Assembly (NCBI GenBank): GCA_944350065.1
Contig: CALVOD010000015.1
Span: forward strand, 1 to 21,255
Origin: an uncultured Clostridia bacterium
GTDB lineage: Bacteria > Bacillota > Clostridia > Christensenellales > DTU072
Reading direction: 5' to 3'
Length of the DNA: 21,255 nucleotides
Under the pieces are notes generated by a model. It searched no databases. It was not told the DNA's origin and saw nothing but the letters and a program-made list of their open reading frames with translations. Position numbers and translations under genes: made by a program. Of this stretch, positions 6,132 through 14,410 are shown piece after piece. Position 1 is the first letter of the stretch. Every line of letters starts with the position of its first letter.

Positions 6132-7973
6132 ATGGCGAGAAAGAATTGTTCCGAAATAGGCGGTCAGGCGGTCATCGAAGGCGTGATGATGCGCGGTAAG
6201 ACGGCGGAAGCCGTCTCCGTGAGAGATCCGTACGGCAACATTCAGACCGAAAGCAGAAGACTTCCGGAGAAAAAACCGCTTGTCTCCCGTATCCCCGTCG
6301 TCCGCGGGATATATTCTCTCGTGATGAGCCTTATCGACGGCAACCGTATCCTTATGCGTTCCGCAGAAGTGTACGGCGACGAAGCGGAAGCGGAATCCGA
6401 GAGCAAATTCGACAAATTTCTTGTCAAACACTTCAAAATAGATTCCGTCAAACTCGCCACTTATGTAGGAGCGATACTCGGTATTCTGCTTGCGGTGGCG
6501 TTGTTTATCATTCTGCCCACCTACGTCAAAAAGGGTATTTTCGCGTTGCTCGACATTTCGGGCATAAGTCTTTACTGGACAATTCTTCTCGAGAATATTA
6601 CCGTAGGCATAGTCAAGATAGCCGTACTTCTGATATATCTTCTGGCGGTGTCGCGGATGAAGGAAATCAAACGCTTGTTCATGTACCACGGAGCGGAGCA
6701 TAAGACGATAGCCTGCTTCGAAGCGGGCGAACCGCTCACCGTGGAAAACGTGAGGAAACACGCCAGAATACACGACAGGTGCGGCACCAATTTCATCTTC
6801 ATAGTGATGATAGTGTCCATCGTCGTCAACGCAGTTTTCTTCGCTTTGCTCGGCTGGCAACCGTCGCGCACGATATACGAAGTGCTCGCAAGAATAGCCA
6901 TGTTGCCCGTTATTGCGGGCGTGAGCTACGAGGTGCTGAAAGGGCTTGCAAAATTCGATAACATCTTTGCTCGGGTACTCAAAGCGCCGGGTAGGGGACT
7001 CCAAAAGATAACTACCGCGGAGCCGGACGACTCGATGATAGAGGTTGCTATTACGGCGTTCGAGACGGTGAGGAAGCTCGAAGCGAACCCCGCGGCTCCC
7101 ACTTCGTCTTTCGTAACTTTCGTAAAGTGCGGCGAGCTTATCAAAAAACTTTCCGAAGATATTCCGAAGACCGAAGCGGAGCTTACCGTCATGCATTTTA
7201 TGGGCTGGGAGAAGTTCAGCGACGTCGATCCGAAAGCGCTTATGCCCGAGACGAAAGCCCGCGAAGCGGAAAAGGTGGCAGCAGCGCGCAAAGCGGGCGA
7301 GCCGTTACAGTATTTGCTCGGGACGGCGCCATTTTACGGATACGATTTCAAGGTGGACAAGCGGGCGCTTATACCGCGTTTCGATAGCGAAATACTTGCC
7401 GAAGCGGCAGTGAAATTCATTCGCGAGGAGTGCTCCGGCAAGAGGGCGCGCGTGCTTGACTTGTGCACGGGGTCGGGAGCTTTGGCTATCGTGGCGGCGA
7501 AGGAGACCGGCGCGGAAGTCGTGGCGACGGACGTGAGCGCCGCCGCCCTCGAGGTAGCGCGCGACAACGCCTACGCGCTCGGCGCGGAAATAACCTTCCT
7601 CGAAGGCGATCTGTTCGCCGAAGCGGAAGGCGTTTTCGATCTGATCGTCGCCAATCCTCCGTATATCCCTTCCGCGGAGCTTTCCGCGCTTGCAAGCGAG
7701 GTCAGGGATCACGAGCCGCGCCTTGCGCTCGACGGCGGCGAAGACGGGCTCGATTTTTACAGACGCATAGCGGCGGAATACGACGGATACCTTGCCGAAG
7801 GCGGCGCGCTCATGTTGGAAGTGGGCGCGGGACAGGCGGAAGCGGTATCGGCGATGTTCGGGGGCGAAGCCGAGATTTTTTACGATTACAACACTCCGCC
7901 CGTGGCGCGAGCGTTAAAGATAACGAAGGCAAAGAAAGCGCTTTCGGAGGGCGCTGACGAGCGTCGGATATAA
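6132..7973 (+). CDS. prmC: Fusion of a DUF1385 (YqhQ-like) membrane protein with PrmC, RF N5-glutamine methyltransferase
   Basis: One uninterrupted frame of 613 residues. Residues about 1-310 are DUF1385: IGGQAVIEGVMMRG at the start, MYHGAEHKTIACFE, ARIHDRCGTNFIF, and four membrane segments (about 108-130, 149-173, 221-242, 248-270); function unknown. Residues about 325-600 are PrmC, which transfers a methyl group from SAM to the Gln of the GGQ motif in release factors: a helical N-domain, GEPLQYLLGTAPFYG, the SAM loop VLDLCTGSGAL (441-451) and the catalytic NPPY (508-511). PRFDSE replaces the usual PRPETE. The start at 6132 gives the usual DUF1385 N-terminus but has no Shine-Dalgarno; ATG 6090 or GTG 6048 are alternatives, the latter inside the hairpin arm. 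prfA, encoding the substrate, starts 15 nt downstream. Confidence 0.85.
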   Translation: MARKNCSEIGGQAVIEGVMMRGKTAEAVSVRDPYGNIQTESRRLPEKKPLVSRIPVVRGIYSLVMSLIDGNRILMRSAEVYGDEAEAESESKFDKFLVKHFKIDSVKLATYVGAILGILLAVALFIILPTYVKKGIFALLDISGISLYWTILLENITVGIVKIAVLLIYLLAVSRMKEIKRLFMYHGAEHKTIACFEAGEPLTVENVRKHARIHDRCGTNFIFIVMIVSIVVNAVFFALLGWQPSRTIYEVLARIAMLPVIAGVSYEVLKGLAKFDNIFARVLKAPGRGLQKITTAEPDDSMIEVAITAFETVRKLEANPAAPTSSFVTFVKCGELIKKLSEDIPKTEAELTVMHFMGWEKFSDVDPKALMPETKAREAEKVAAARKAGEPLQYLLGTAPFYGYDFKVDKRALIPRFDSEILAEAAVKFIREECSGKRARVLDLCTGSGALAIVAAKETGAEVVATDVSAAALEVARDNAYALGAEITFLEGDLFAEAEGVFDLIVANPPYIPSAELSALASEVRDHEPRLALDGGEDGLDFYRRIAAEYDGYLAEGGALMLEVGAGQAEAVSAMFGGEAEIFYDYNTPPVARALKITKAKKALSEGADERRI

Positions 7974-7988
7974 GGAGCGATACGAGAT

Positions 7989-9053
7989 ATGTTTGAAAAA
8001 CTGGAAAATATGCGGAAGCGCTTTTACGAGCTCAACGGGCTCATTGCCGATCCCGCGGTAATGCAGCGCAGGGAGGAGTGGCAGAACCTCGTCAAGGAGC
8101 ACGCCGCCCTCGAGCCTGTCGTGGAGAGCTACGAACGCTACCTGAAAGCCAAGGCGGAGATGGAAAACTGCCGCGAAATGATGCACGGCGACAAGGAAAT
8201 GGCGGAGCTTGCGGAAGCGGAGTATTACGAACTGCGCGGCGAAACGGAAAAACTTACCGAGGAGCTTAAAATTCTCCTGCTTCCCAAAGACCCGATGGAC
8301 GACAAAAACGTCATTATCGAGATACGCGGCGGCGCGGGAGGCGAGGAAGCGAGCCTTTTTGCGGGAGACCTTATGAGAATGTATCACCGTTTTGCGGAGC
8401 GTTTAAGGTGGAAGGTGGAGGACATCAACGTCAACGAAACCGAACTCGGCGGCGTGAAAGAAGCGGTATTCATGATAAACGGCAAGGGCGCCTACTCCAA
8501 AATGAAATACGAAAGCGGCGTGCACCGCGTTCAGCGCGTTCCCGAGACGGAGAGTCAGGGTAGGGTACATACGTCCACGTGTACAGTGGCGGTACTTCCC
8601 GAAGCGGAGGAAGTCGCCGTCGAATTTAACGAAAAGGATTTTAAAATAGACACCTACCGTAGCGGCGGCGCCGGCGGACAGCACGTCAACAAGACGGAAT
8701 CGGCGGTGCGCATAACCCATTTGCCGACGGGCATCGTGGTGGAATGTCAGGACGAGCGCAGTCAGATAAAGAACAGAGAGAAGGCGTGGAAGGTAATGAA
8801 TTCGCGTTTATACGATTTTTACCGTATGCAACGCGACAAGGAATACGCCGACAACCGCAAAACCCAGGTAGGGACGGGCGACCGCTCGGAGCGCATACGC
8901 ACCTACAATTATCCGCAGGGGAGGGTGAGCGATCACCGCATAGGGCTTACGCTTTACAACCTCACCGAATTCCTCGACGGCGATATGTTCGAAATGGTGG
9001 AAGCGTTGGCTCTCGCCGATCAGAACGCCAAACTCAGCAAAATTTCGGATTGA
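7989..9053 (+). CDS. prfA: Peptide chain release factor 1
   Basis: RF1 recognises UAA and UAG in the ribosomal A site and releases the finished protein. 354 residues, full length. The codon-recognition motif is P185-E-T187 (the PxT of RF1, not the SPF of RF2). The catalytic loop is GGAGGQHVNKTESAVR with GGQ at 229-231; Q231 is the residue methylated by PrmC, encoded just upstream. An N-terminal coiled-coil domain (about 1-100) and the C-terminal GDRSERIRTYNYPQGRVSDHRI are intact. AAGGAG lies upstream of the ATG. The short gap to the fusion gene supports co-transcription. Confidence 0.97.
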   Translation: MFEKLENMRKRFYELNGLIADPAVMQRREEWQNLVKEHAALEPVVESYERYLKAKAEMENCREMMHGDKEMAELAEAEYYELRGETEKLTEELKILLLPKDPMDDKNVIIEIRGGAGGEEASLFAGDLMRMYHRFAERLRWKVEDINVNETELGGVKEAVFMINGKGAYSKMKYESGVHRVQRVPETESQGRVHTSTCTVAVLPEAEEVAVEFNEKDFKIDTYRSGGAGGQHVNKTESAVRITHLPTGIVVECQDERSQIKNREKAWKVMNSRLYDFYRMQRDKEYADNRKTQVGTGDRSERIRTYNYPQGRVSDHRIGLTLYNLTEFLDGDMFEMVEALALADQNAKLSKISD

Positions 9054-9081
9054 AGATAAAGATCCTTAGGAGCATATACCG

Positions 9082-10482
9082 ATGAAAGACAGAATTTTCT
9101 ACAACGACAACGTAAACCTTCTGGAAACGCACAACTTTACGCACAATCTTCAGGACGTGGACGAGCCCCATCTTTTCAGAGAGATGTTCGACTACGAATC
9201 GGTGCCGAAGACGTTGTTCAACTTTATGAACGTGCCGATGAAATGCGCGAAAAACATCTGGATAACGGACACCACTTTCCGCGACGGACAGCAGGCGCAA
9301 CAGCCTTTCACGGTGAAACAGATAGTGGATCTGTATAAAATGCTGAGCAGGCTCGGCGGTCCCAAAGGACTTATTCGTCAGAGCGAATTCTTCATTTATT
9401 CCGACAAGGACAAGGAAGCCGTCCGCAAATGCATGGAGCTCGGGCTCGAATTTCCCGAAGTGACGAGCTGGATACGCGCTTCCGAGAAGGATTTCCGCCT
9501 CGTCAAAGAAATGGGACTTAAAGAAACGGGCATTCTCGTAAGCTGCTCCGACTACCATATTTTCAAGAAAATGAACCTTACCCGGCGCCAGGCGATGGAC
9601 AAATATCTGAGCGTCGTCAAACAGGCGCTGGAAATAGGGGTGCGTCCCCGTTGTCATTTCGAGGATATCACGAGAGCCGATTATTACGGCTTCGTGGTGC
9701 CCTTCGCTTCCGCGCTCAAGGAGCTTATGGACGAGACCGGTATTCCGATTAAAATACGTTGCTGCGACACGATGGGTTACGGCGTTTCTTATCCGGGCGC
9801 CGCGCTTCCGAGAAGCGTGCAGGGCATCATCTACGGTCTCAAGCACTATGCGGAATTCCCCAACGAACTCCTCGAATGGCACGGACACAACGATTTCTAT
9901 AAGGTGGTCACCAATGCGGCGACGGCGTGGCTGTACGGAGCGTCGGGCGTCAACTGCTCGTTGCTCGGCATAGGCGAGCGTACCGGCAACTGCCCCCTCG
10001 AAGCCATGGCAATGGAGTATTGCTCCCTGCGCGGCACGACCGACGGTATGGATCTTTCGGTAATTACGGAGATAGCCGAGTATTTCGAGCGCGAAATGGG
10101 TTACGTCATTCCCCCGCGCACGCCGTTTGTCGGCAGGTGCTTCAACCTCACCAAAGCGGGTATTCACGCCGACGGAATGCTCAAGGATCAGGAAATATAC
10201 AATATTTTCGACACCGAGAAAATTCTCGGCAGACCTCCGCTCGTGGCGATAGACAGCCATTCGGGGCTTGCCGGCATAGCGTACTGGATCAACGCCTTCT
10301 TCAAACTTCCCGAAGGCAGTAAAATCGACAAAAAAGATCCTCTCGTCGAAACCCTTAAATCCGCCGTCGACGCGCAATACGCGAGCGGCAGAAATACCGT
10401 TCTTGCCGACGAGGAGCTGCTCGATCTCATCAAAGAAGCGGACGAGGAGCGTTTCCGCGGGTTTATGAGAGGTCGTGCGTAA
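9082..10482 (+). CDS. DRE-TIM metallolyase, Re-citrate synthase / 2-isopropylmalate synthase type
   Basis: A 466-residue HMGL-like TIM-barrel enzyme. This family condenses acetyl-CoA with a 2-oxoacid. The metal/catalytic motif is DTTFRDGQQ (63-71), a variant of the usual DTTLRDGEQ, and the second metal motif is HGHND (H267, H269). RPRCHFEDITRADYYGFV and GERTGNCPLEAM are also present. The C-terminal part is short, with no LeuA-type allosteric domain, so leucine-regulated 2-isopropylmalate synthase is unlikely. It resembles the clostridial group around Re-citrate synthase, in which case it would make citrate from oxaloacetate for glutamate synthesis; homocitrate-type chemistry is the main alternative. 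AGGAG precedes the ATG 28 nt after prfA. Confidence 0.75.
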   Translation: MKDRIFYNDNVNLLETHNFTHNLQDVDEPHLFREMFDYESVPKTLFNFMNVPMKCAKNIWITDTTFRDGQQAQQPFTVKQIVDLYKMLSRLGGPKGLIRQSEFFIYSDKDKEAVRKCMELGLEFPEVTSWIRASEKDFRLVKEMGLKETGILVSCSDYHIFKKMNLTRRQAMDKYLSVVKQALEIGVRPRCHFEDITRADYYGFVVPFASALKELMDETGIPIKIRCCDTMGYGVSYPGAALPRSVQGIIYGLKHYAEFPNELLEWHGHNDFYKVVTNAATAWLYGASGVNCSLLGIGERTGNCPLEAMAMEYCSLRGTTDGMDLSVITEIAEYFEREMGYVIPPRTPFVGRCFNLTKAGIHADGMLKDQEIYNIFDTEKILGRPPLVAIDSHSGLAGIAYWINAFFKLPEGSKIDKKDPLVETLKSAVDAQYASGRNTVLADEELLDLIKEADEERFRGFMRGRA

Positions 10483-10529
10483 GCGCGTACGCCCGAGCTC
10501 GCGCCCGAGCACGCAATCGAAATTCCCTC

Positions 10530-10557
10530 TTGAAATATTTATAAAAGATGGTACAAT
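10530..10557 (+). promoter_or_regulatory. Promoter of the P-loop / thrC / trpS operon
   Basis: TTGAAA (10530-10535), 16-nt spacer, TACAAT (10552-10557). The leader of about 50 nt holds a small hairpin (TCGGCT 10576-10581 with AGCCGA 10586-10591) before the GAGAGG Shine-Dalgarno. No T-box features are seen even though trpS lies downstream. Confidence 0.65.
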
Positions 10558-10613
10558 AGAAGTATCAATATAATATCGGCTGAATAGCCGAAATAGTTTT
10601 AAGAGAGGTTTTA

Positions 10614-11036
10614 ATGATCAAGATCATATACGGCTCCAAAGGAACGGGTAAGACCAAAAAAATCATCGATACCGCCAACGCAAGCATCAATAAAGAACTC
10701 GGCGACATAGTCTTCATTACGGATACTTCGCGTTATATCAGAGAGATAAAGTATCAGATACGTTTTACCAATTCCAAAGAGAGCCAGATAGCTTCCGAGG
10801 ACGGACTTATAGGCTTCATCCAAGGGATGCTCGAAGCTAACTACGATATCAGACTGATATTCATCGACGGCGCGGCGCGTATGATAGGCAAACCCATTGC
10901 CGAAATGGATAGCTTCTTCGAGAGACTGAAACGCATTTCGCATAAGACGGAAGCCACGTTCGTACTGACGATATCGGCGGATTACGAGGAGCTGCCGGAC
11001 TTCATCAAAGTCCTCGCGGATACCGACAAGGAGTAA
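10614..11036 (+). CDS. Small P-loop ATP-binding protein of clostridial type, function unknown
   Basis: 140 residues beginning MIKIIYGSKGTGKTKKI, a clear Walker A loop (7-14). A Walker-B-like strand is at IRLIFIDGAARMIG, and a second strand FVLTISADYEEL is placed like a sensor motif. No transmembrane segment or extra domain is present; the protein is about the size of a minimal P-loop NTPase core. Similar short proteins are widespread in Clostridia without an assigned role. It is the first gene of an operon, with the stop codon 2 nt before thrC, so it is translated together with amino-acid and tRNA-charging genes. No substrate can be proposed. Confidence 0.75.
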   Translation: MIKIIYGSKGTGKTKKIIDTANASINKELGDIVFITDTSRYIREIKYQIRFTNSKESQIASEDGLIGFIQGMLEANYDIRLIFIDGAARMIGKPIAEMDSFFERLKRISHKTEATFVLTISADYEELPDFIKVLADTDKE

Positions 11037-11038
11037 AT

Positions 11039-12517
11039 ATGGATTTTATCAGCACTCGCGGCGGCGGCGCTGTCAGCGCGGGCGCCGCAATCCTGAAAGG
11101 GATAGCGGAAGATGGCGGACTGTACGTACCGTCATTTTTTCCCGAATTGAGCAAGGAAGAATTGCGCAATATGATATCTATGGATTACGCCGAACGCGCG
11201 GCGTGCATACTCGGTATGTATCTTACCGATTATACCGAGGCGGAGCTACTCGATTACGCGCGTAAAGCGTACGCGCGCTTCGACGGAGAACCGGCTCCGG
11301 TCATAGGCTCCGACGACGAGACCTATATAATGGAGCTTTTCCACGGACCCACGCTTGCGTTCAAGGATATCGCGCTCACGCTGCTTCCGCACCTTCTGAC
11401 CGCCGCCCGCAAAAAGAGCGGTTCCTCAGACAAAACGCTCATTCTCGTGGCGACTTCGGGCGACACCGGTAAAGCAGCGCTCGAAGGCTTTAAGGACGTC
11501 GAAGGCACGGAAATAGTGGTCATTTACCCTTCCGAAGGCGTCAGCACGATGCAGAAACTGCAGATGCAGACCTCCGCAGGCAAGAACGTCCACGTCATAG
11601 GCATCAAAGGCAATTTCGACGACGCGCAGACCGCGGTCAAACGTATTTTCACGAGCGAGGAGGCGAAAAAGAAATTCAAGGAGCTCGGATATTCCTTCTC
11701 CTCCGCCAACTCCATCAACTGGGGCAGGCTCGCGCCGCAGATAGTGTATTACGTTTCGGCGTATCTCGACCTTCTCGGAACGGGGGAGATAGACGAGGGC
11801 GAACCCGTCAACTTCGTGGTGCCCACGGGGAATTTCGGCAACATTCTCGCGGGATATTACGCAAAGAGAATGGGGCTTCCGATAAACAAACTCATCGTCG
11901 CAAGCAACGTCAACAACGTGCTTACCGACTTTTTCAACGACGGGAAATACGACGTCAACCGTCCCTTCCATAAGACGATGTCGCCTTCGATGGACATTCT
12001 CGTGAGCTCCAATCTCGAGAGATTGCTTTTCGAGCTCGGCGACAGGGACCCCGCTTTCGTCAGAAAGGTGATGGAGGAATTGAAAGTTTACGGGCGTTAT
12101 ACCGTGGATACCGATACGATAAACGAAAAACTTCCCGAATTCGCGGGATATTATTCGGACGAGCAGGACACCGCGGAAGCTATAGACAATTTCTTCGAGA
12201 ATTACGATTATCTTCTCGATCCGCATACCGCCGTGGCGGTGAGTTCCTATTACGACTACGTCGCGGATACCGGAGATCAGACCAAGAGCGTGGTGGTTTC
12301 CACCGCGAGCCCGTACAAATTCGCGCACGACGTCTACGAATGCCTCACCGGTAACGACGAAAAAGATCCTTTCAAGGCGGTCAAACGCCTGCACCAATAC
12401 ACCATGACGGAAATTCCGAAACAGATTTCGGAGCTCAACGAACTTCCGATACTGCACGACTCCGTAGTGGAAACCAAAGACATAGAGAGCGCGATTTTCG
12501 CGTTATTCGATAAATAA
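11039..12517 (+). CDS. thrC: Threonine synthase
   Basis: A PLP enzyme that converts O-phosphohomoserine to threonine. 492 residues, the long form found in many bacteria. It starts MDFISTRGGGAVSAGAAILKG followed by GIAEDGGLYVP. The PLP lysine is K109 in HGPTLAFKDIAL. LVATSGDTGKAALEGF forms the phosphate-binding region, and NSINWGRLAPQIVYYVSAY and PTGNFGNILAGYYAKRMG are further family signatures. AAGGAG overlaps the end of the preceding gene. trpS follows after 11 nt. Confidence 0.97.
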   Translation: MDFISTRGGGAVSAGAAILKGIAEDGGLYVPSFFPELSKEELRNMISMDYAERAACILGMYLTDYTEAELLDYARKAYARFDGEPAPVIGSDDETYIMELFHGPTLAFKDIALTLLPHLLTAARKKSGSSDKTLILVATSGDTGKAALEGFKDVEGTEIVVIYPSEGVSTMQKLQMQTSAGKNVHVIGIKGNFDDAQTAVKRIFTSEEAKKKFKELGYSFSSANSINWGRLAPQIVYYVSAYLDLLGTGEIDEGEPVNFVVPTGNFGNILAGYYAKRMGLPINKLIVASNVNNVLTDFFNDGKYDVNRPFHKTMSPSMDILVSSNLERLLFELGDRDPAFVRKVMEELKVYGRYTVDTDTINEKLPEFAGYYSDEQDTAEAIDNFFENYDYLLDPHTAVAVSSYYDYVADTGDQTKSVVVSTASPYKFAHDVYECLTGNDEKDPFKAVKRLHQYTMTEIPKQISELNELPILHDSVVETKDIESAIFALFDK

Positions 12518-12528
12518 CCGGAGATTAT

Positions 12529-13539
12529 ATGAGCGAACAGAACGTCGAACGCAAAAAAATCGTTTACAGCGGCATACAGCCCACGGGAATAATCACTATA
12601 GGCAATTATATAGGGGCGATAAACAACTGGCTTGCGATGCAGGACGAGTACGACTGCATATACGGCATAGCCGACCTTCACGCGCTGACCGTAAGGCAGG
12701 TGCCCGCGGAGTACAGAGCGAGAGCGACTTCGTTTTTCGCGCAGTATCTTGCCTGCGGACTCGATCCCGAAAAGGCGATACTTTATTTCCAATCCCACGT
12801 GGCGGAGCACTCCGAGCTTGCGTGGATACTGAATTGCTATACCTACGTAGGCGAAATGCAGCGTATGACGCAGTTTAAGGACAAATCCGCCAAGCACGAG
12901 GACAACGTCAACATGGGACTTCTGGATTATCCCGTATTGATGGCGGCGGACATACTGCTTTATCAGACTTCTCTGGTTCCGGTAGGAATAGATCAGAAGC
13001 AGCACCTCGAAATAGCGCGCGACATAGCGACGCGTTTCAACAACCTCTATTCGCCCACTTTCACGGTGCCCGAAGCGTATATCGCGCAGAGCGGCGCGAA
13101 GATAGCGAGCCTGCAAAATCCGCTTGCCAAAATGAGCAAATCCGACCCCGATCCCAACGCGGCGGTTTCGATAATAGACGAGCCCGACGTCATAATGCGT
13201 AAATTCAAGAGGGCGGTGACAGATTGCGAACCGGTGGTGGAGTATCGTGAGGATAAGCCCGGCGTAAGCAATCTTTTGACGATATTCTCGGTGATGACGG
13301 GAAGGAGCATAGATTCGCTCGTAGAGGAATATCACGATGCGGGATACGCGAAATTCAAAGCCGATTGCGGCGAAGCCGTGATAGAGAAACTGCGCCCCGT
13401 ACGCGAGGAATATCTGCGTCTCACGGGCGACAAGGGATACCTTGCCGACGTGGCGGCGAAGGGTGCGGAGCGCGCCCGCAGAATAGCCGCGCGCACCATG
13501 GCGAAGGTCAAGAAGAAAATAGGTCTGGTATTACCGTAG
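12529..13539 (+). CDS. trpS: Tryptophanyl-tRNA synthetase
   Basis: A class I aminoacyl-tRNA synthetase that charges tRNA-Trp. 336 residues, normal for bacterial TrpS. IQPTGIITIGNYIGA near the N-terminus holds the HIGH-equivalent (IGNY, 24-27) and AKMSKSD holds KMSKS at 201-205. GIDQKQHLEIARDIATRFN is also typical. The second residue block (SEQNVERKK) is a short polar extension before the catalytic fold. GGAG precedes the ATG. It is inside an operon, so a T-box of its own is not expected and none is seen. Confidence 0.97.
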   Translation: MSEQNVERKKIVYSGIQPTGIITIGNYIGAINNWLAMQDEYDCIYGIADLHALTVRQVPAEYRARATSFFAQYLACGLDPEKAILYFQSHVAEHSELAWILNCYTYVGEMQRMTQFKDKSAKHEDNVNMGLLDYPVLMAADILLYQTSLVPVGIDQKQHLEIARDIATRFNNLYSPTFTVPEAYIAQSGAKIASLQNPLAKMSKSDPDPNAAVSIIDEPDVIMRKFKRAVTDCEPVVEYREDKPGVSNLLTIFSVMTGRSIDSLVEEYHDAGYAKFKADCGEAVIEKLRPVREEYLRLTGDKGYLADVAAKGAERARRIAARTMAKVKKKIGLVLP

Positions 13540-13540
13540 A

Positions 13541-14410
13541 ATGTTCGGATACGTTACGGCTGACAAGCCCAATATGCTTATCAAGGATTACGCGACGTAT
13601 CGCGCGTATTATTGCGGTTTGTGCAAGACGATAGCCCGCAAATATCCGCCGTTCATGCGTATGACCGTCAATTACGACATAGCGTTTCTGAGCCTTATAG
13701 CGCACAATTACGCGGGGCTCGAGCCCGAATTCGACAACGAGAGATGCATAGCGCATCCTGTGGGAAAGAAATTCGCGGTGGTGCGCAACGATCCCATACA
13801 GGAAAGAATCGTTGACATCAACACTATTTTAGGTTATTATAAGGTATACGACGACGTGGCGGACAGAGGGGGAATACGCCATCGCGTGGCGCGCGCATAT
13901 TTAAAGGGCAAATACAGGCGCGCGGCGCGCAAGTACCCCGAACTCGACGAAGCGTTACGCAAGTGCTTCGGAGAACTCGCCGCTCTCGAGAAAGCAGGCT
14001 CGGACGATATCGACGCATTGAGCGCGACGTCCGCGGATATGCTCATCGCGGTGGGGAAAGCGGCTTGCCCGGATCCCGACGAAAATCTGTACAAATTATG
14101 CGACAATCTCGGAAGGTGGATATACCTGATAGACGCATACGACGATATGCGTAAGGACAAAGAGAAAGGCGCATTCAATCCTCTTCTTCCGCGCGAAGGC
14201 GAATTAACGGAAGAAGTCCTGGACAAAATACAAAATAAAGTAAGCGAAAAGCTGTACGGTTACATACGCGAGATACGCGCGGCGTACGACCGTATGCGCA
14301 TAACCGTATCCGAAGCTCCGCTGTCCAACGTAATATATTTAGGGCTTAGGGCGCGCACGGATGCGGTACTCGAATCGAGAGGTATGAAATGCAGAAAGAC
14401 CCTTTTGTGA
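13541..14410 (+). CDS. DUF5685 family protein
   Basis: 289 residues, all-helical in appearance, no signal peptide. The start MFGYVTADKPNML...YATYRAYYCGLCKTIARKY matches the DUF5685 family, with conserved C25 and C28 in YYCGLCK. Two acidic motifs stand out: DDVAD (104-108) and DAYDDMRKD (198-206), the latter followed by GAFNPL. Their spacing resembles the paired Asp-rich motifs of all-helical isoprenoid synthases such as phytoene synthase, but this is only a suggestion. The ATG lies one nucleotide after the trpS stop without a Shine-Dalgarno, which implies translational coupling. The 3' end overlaps the J-like gene by 22 nt. The function of the family is not established. Confidence 0.8.
   Translation: MFGYVTADKPNMLIKDYATYRAYYCGLCKTIARKYPPFMRMTVNYDIAFLSLIAHNYAGLEPEFDNERCIAHPVGKKFAVVRNDPIQERIVDINTILGYYKVYDDVADRGGIRHRVARAYLKGKYRRAARKYPELDEALRKCFGELAALEKAGSDDIDALSATSADMLIAVGKAACPDPDENLYKLCDNLGRWIYLIDAYDDMRKDKEKGAFNPLLPREGELTEEVLDKIQNKVSEKLYGYIREIRAAYDRMRITVSEAPLSNVIYLGLRARTDAVLESRGMKCRKTLL

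Noticed and set aside
9034..10512. A 492-codon open frame on the minus strand
   Set aside because: It lies entirely antisense to a well-supported DRE-TIM enzyme with catalytic motifs, has no known domain, and reflects the codon composition of GC-rich third positions. Other long antisense frames (1167-2273, 4676-5419, 6075-7196, 11426-12457, 12334-13335) were rejected for the same reason.
10483..10613. A T-box or other tRNA-responsive leader for the thrC-trpS operon
   Set aside because: The leader is only about 50 nt with one small hairpin; there is no specifier loop, no T-box sequence and no terminator/antiterminator pair.
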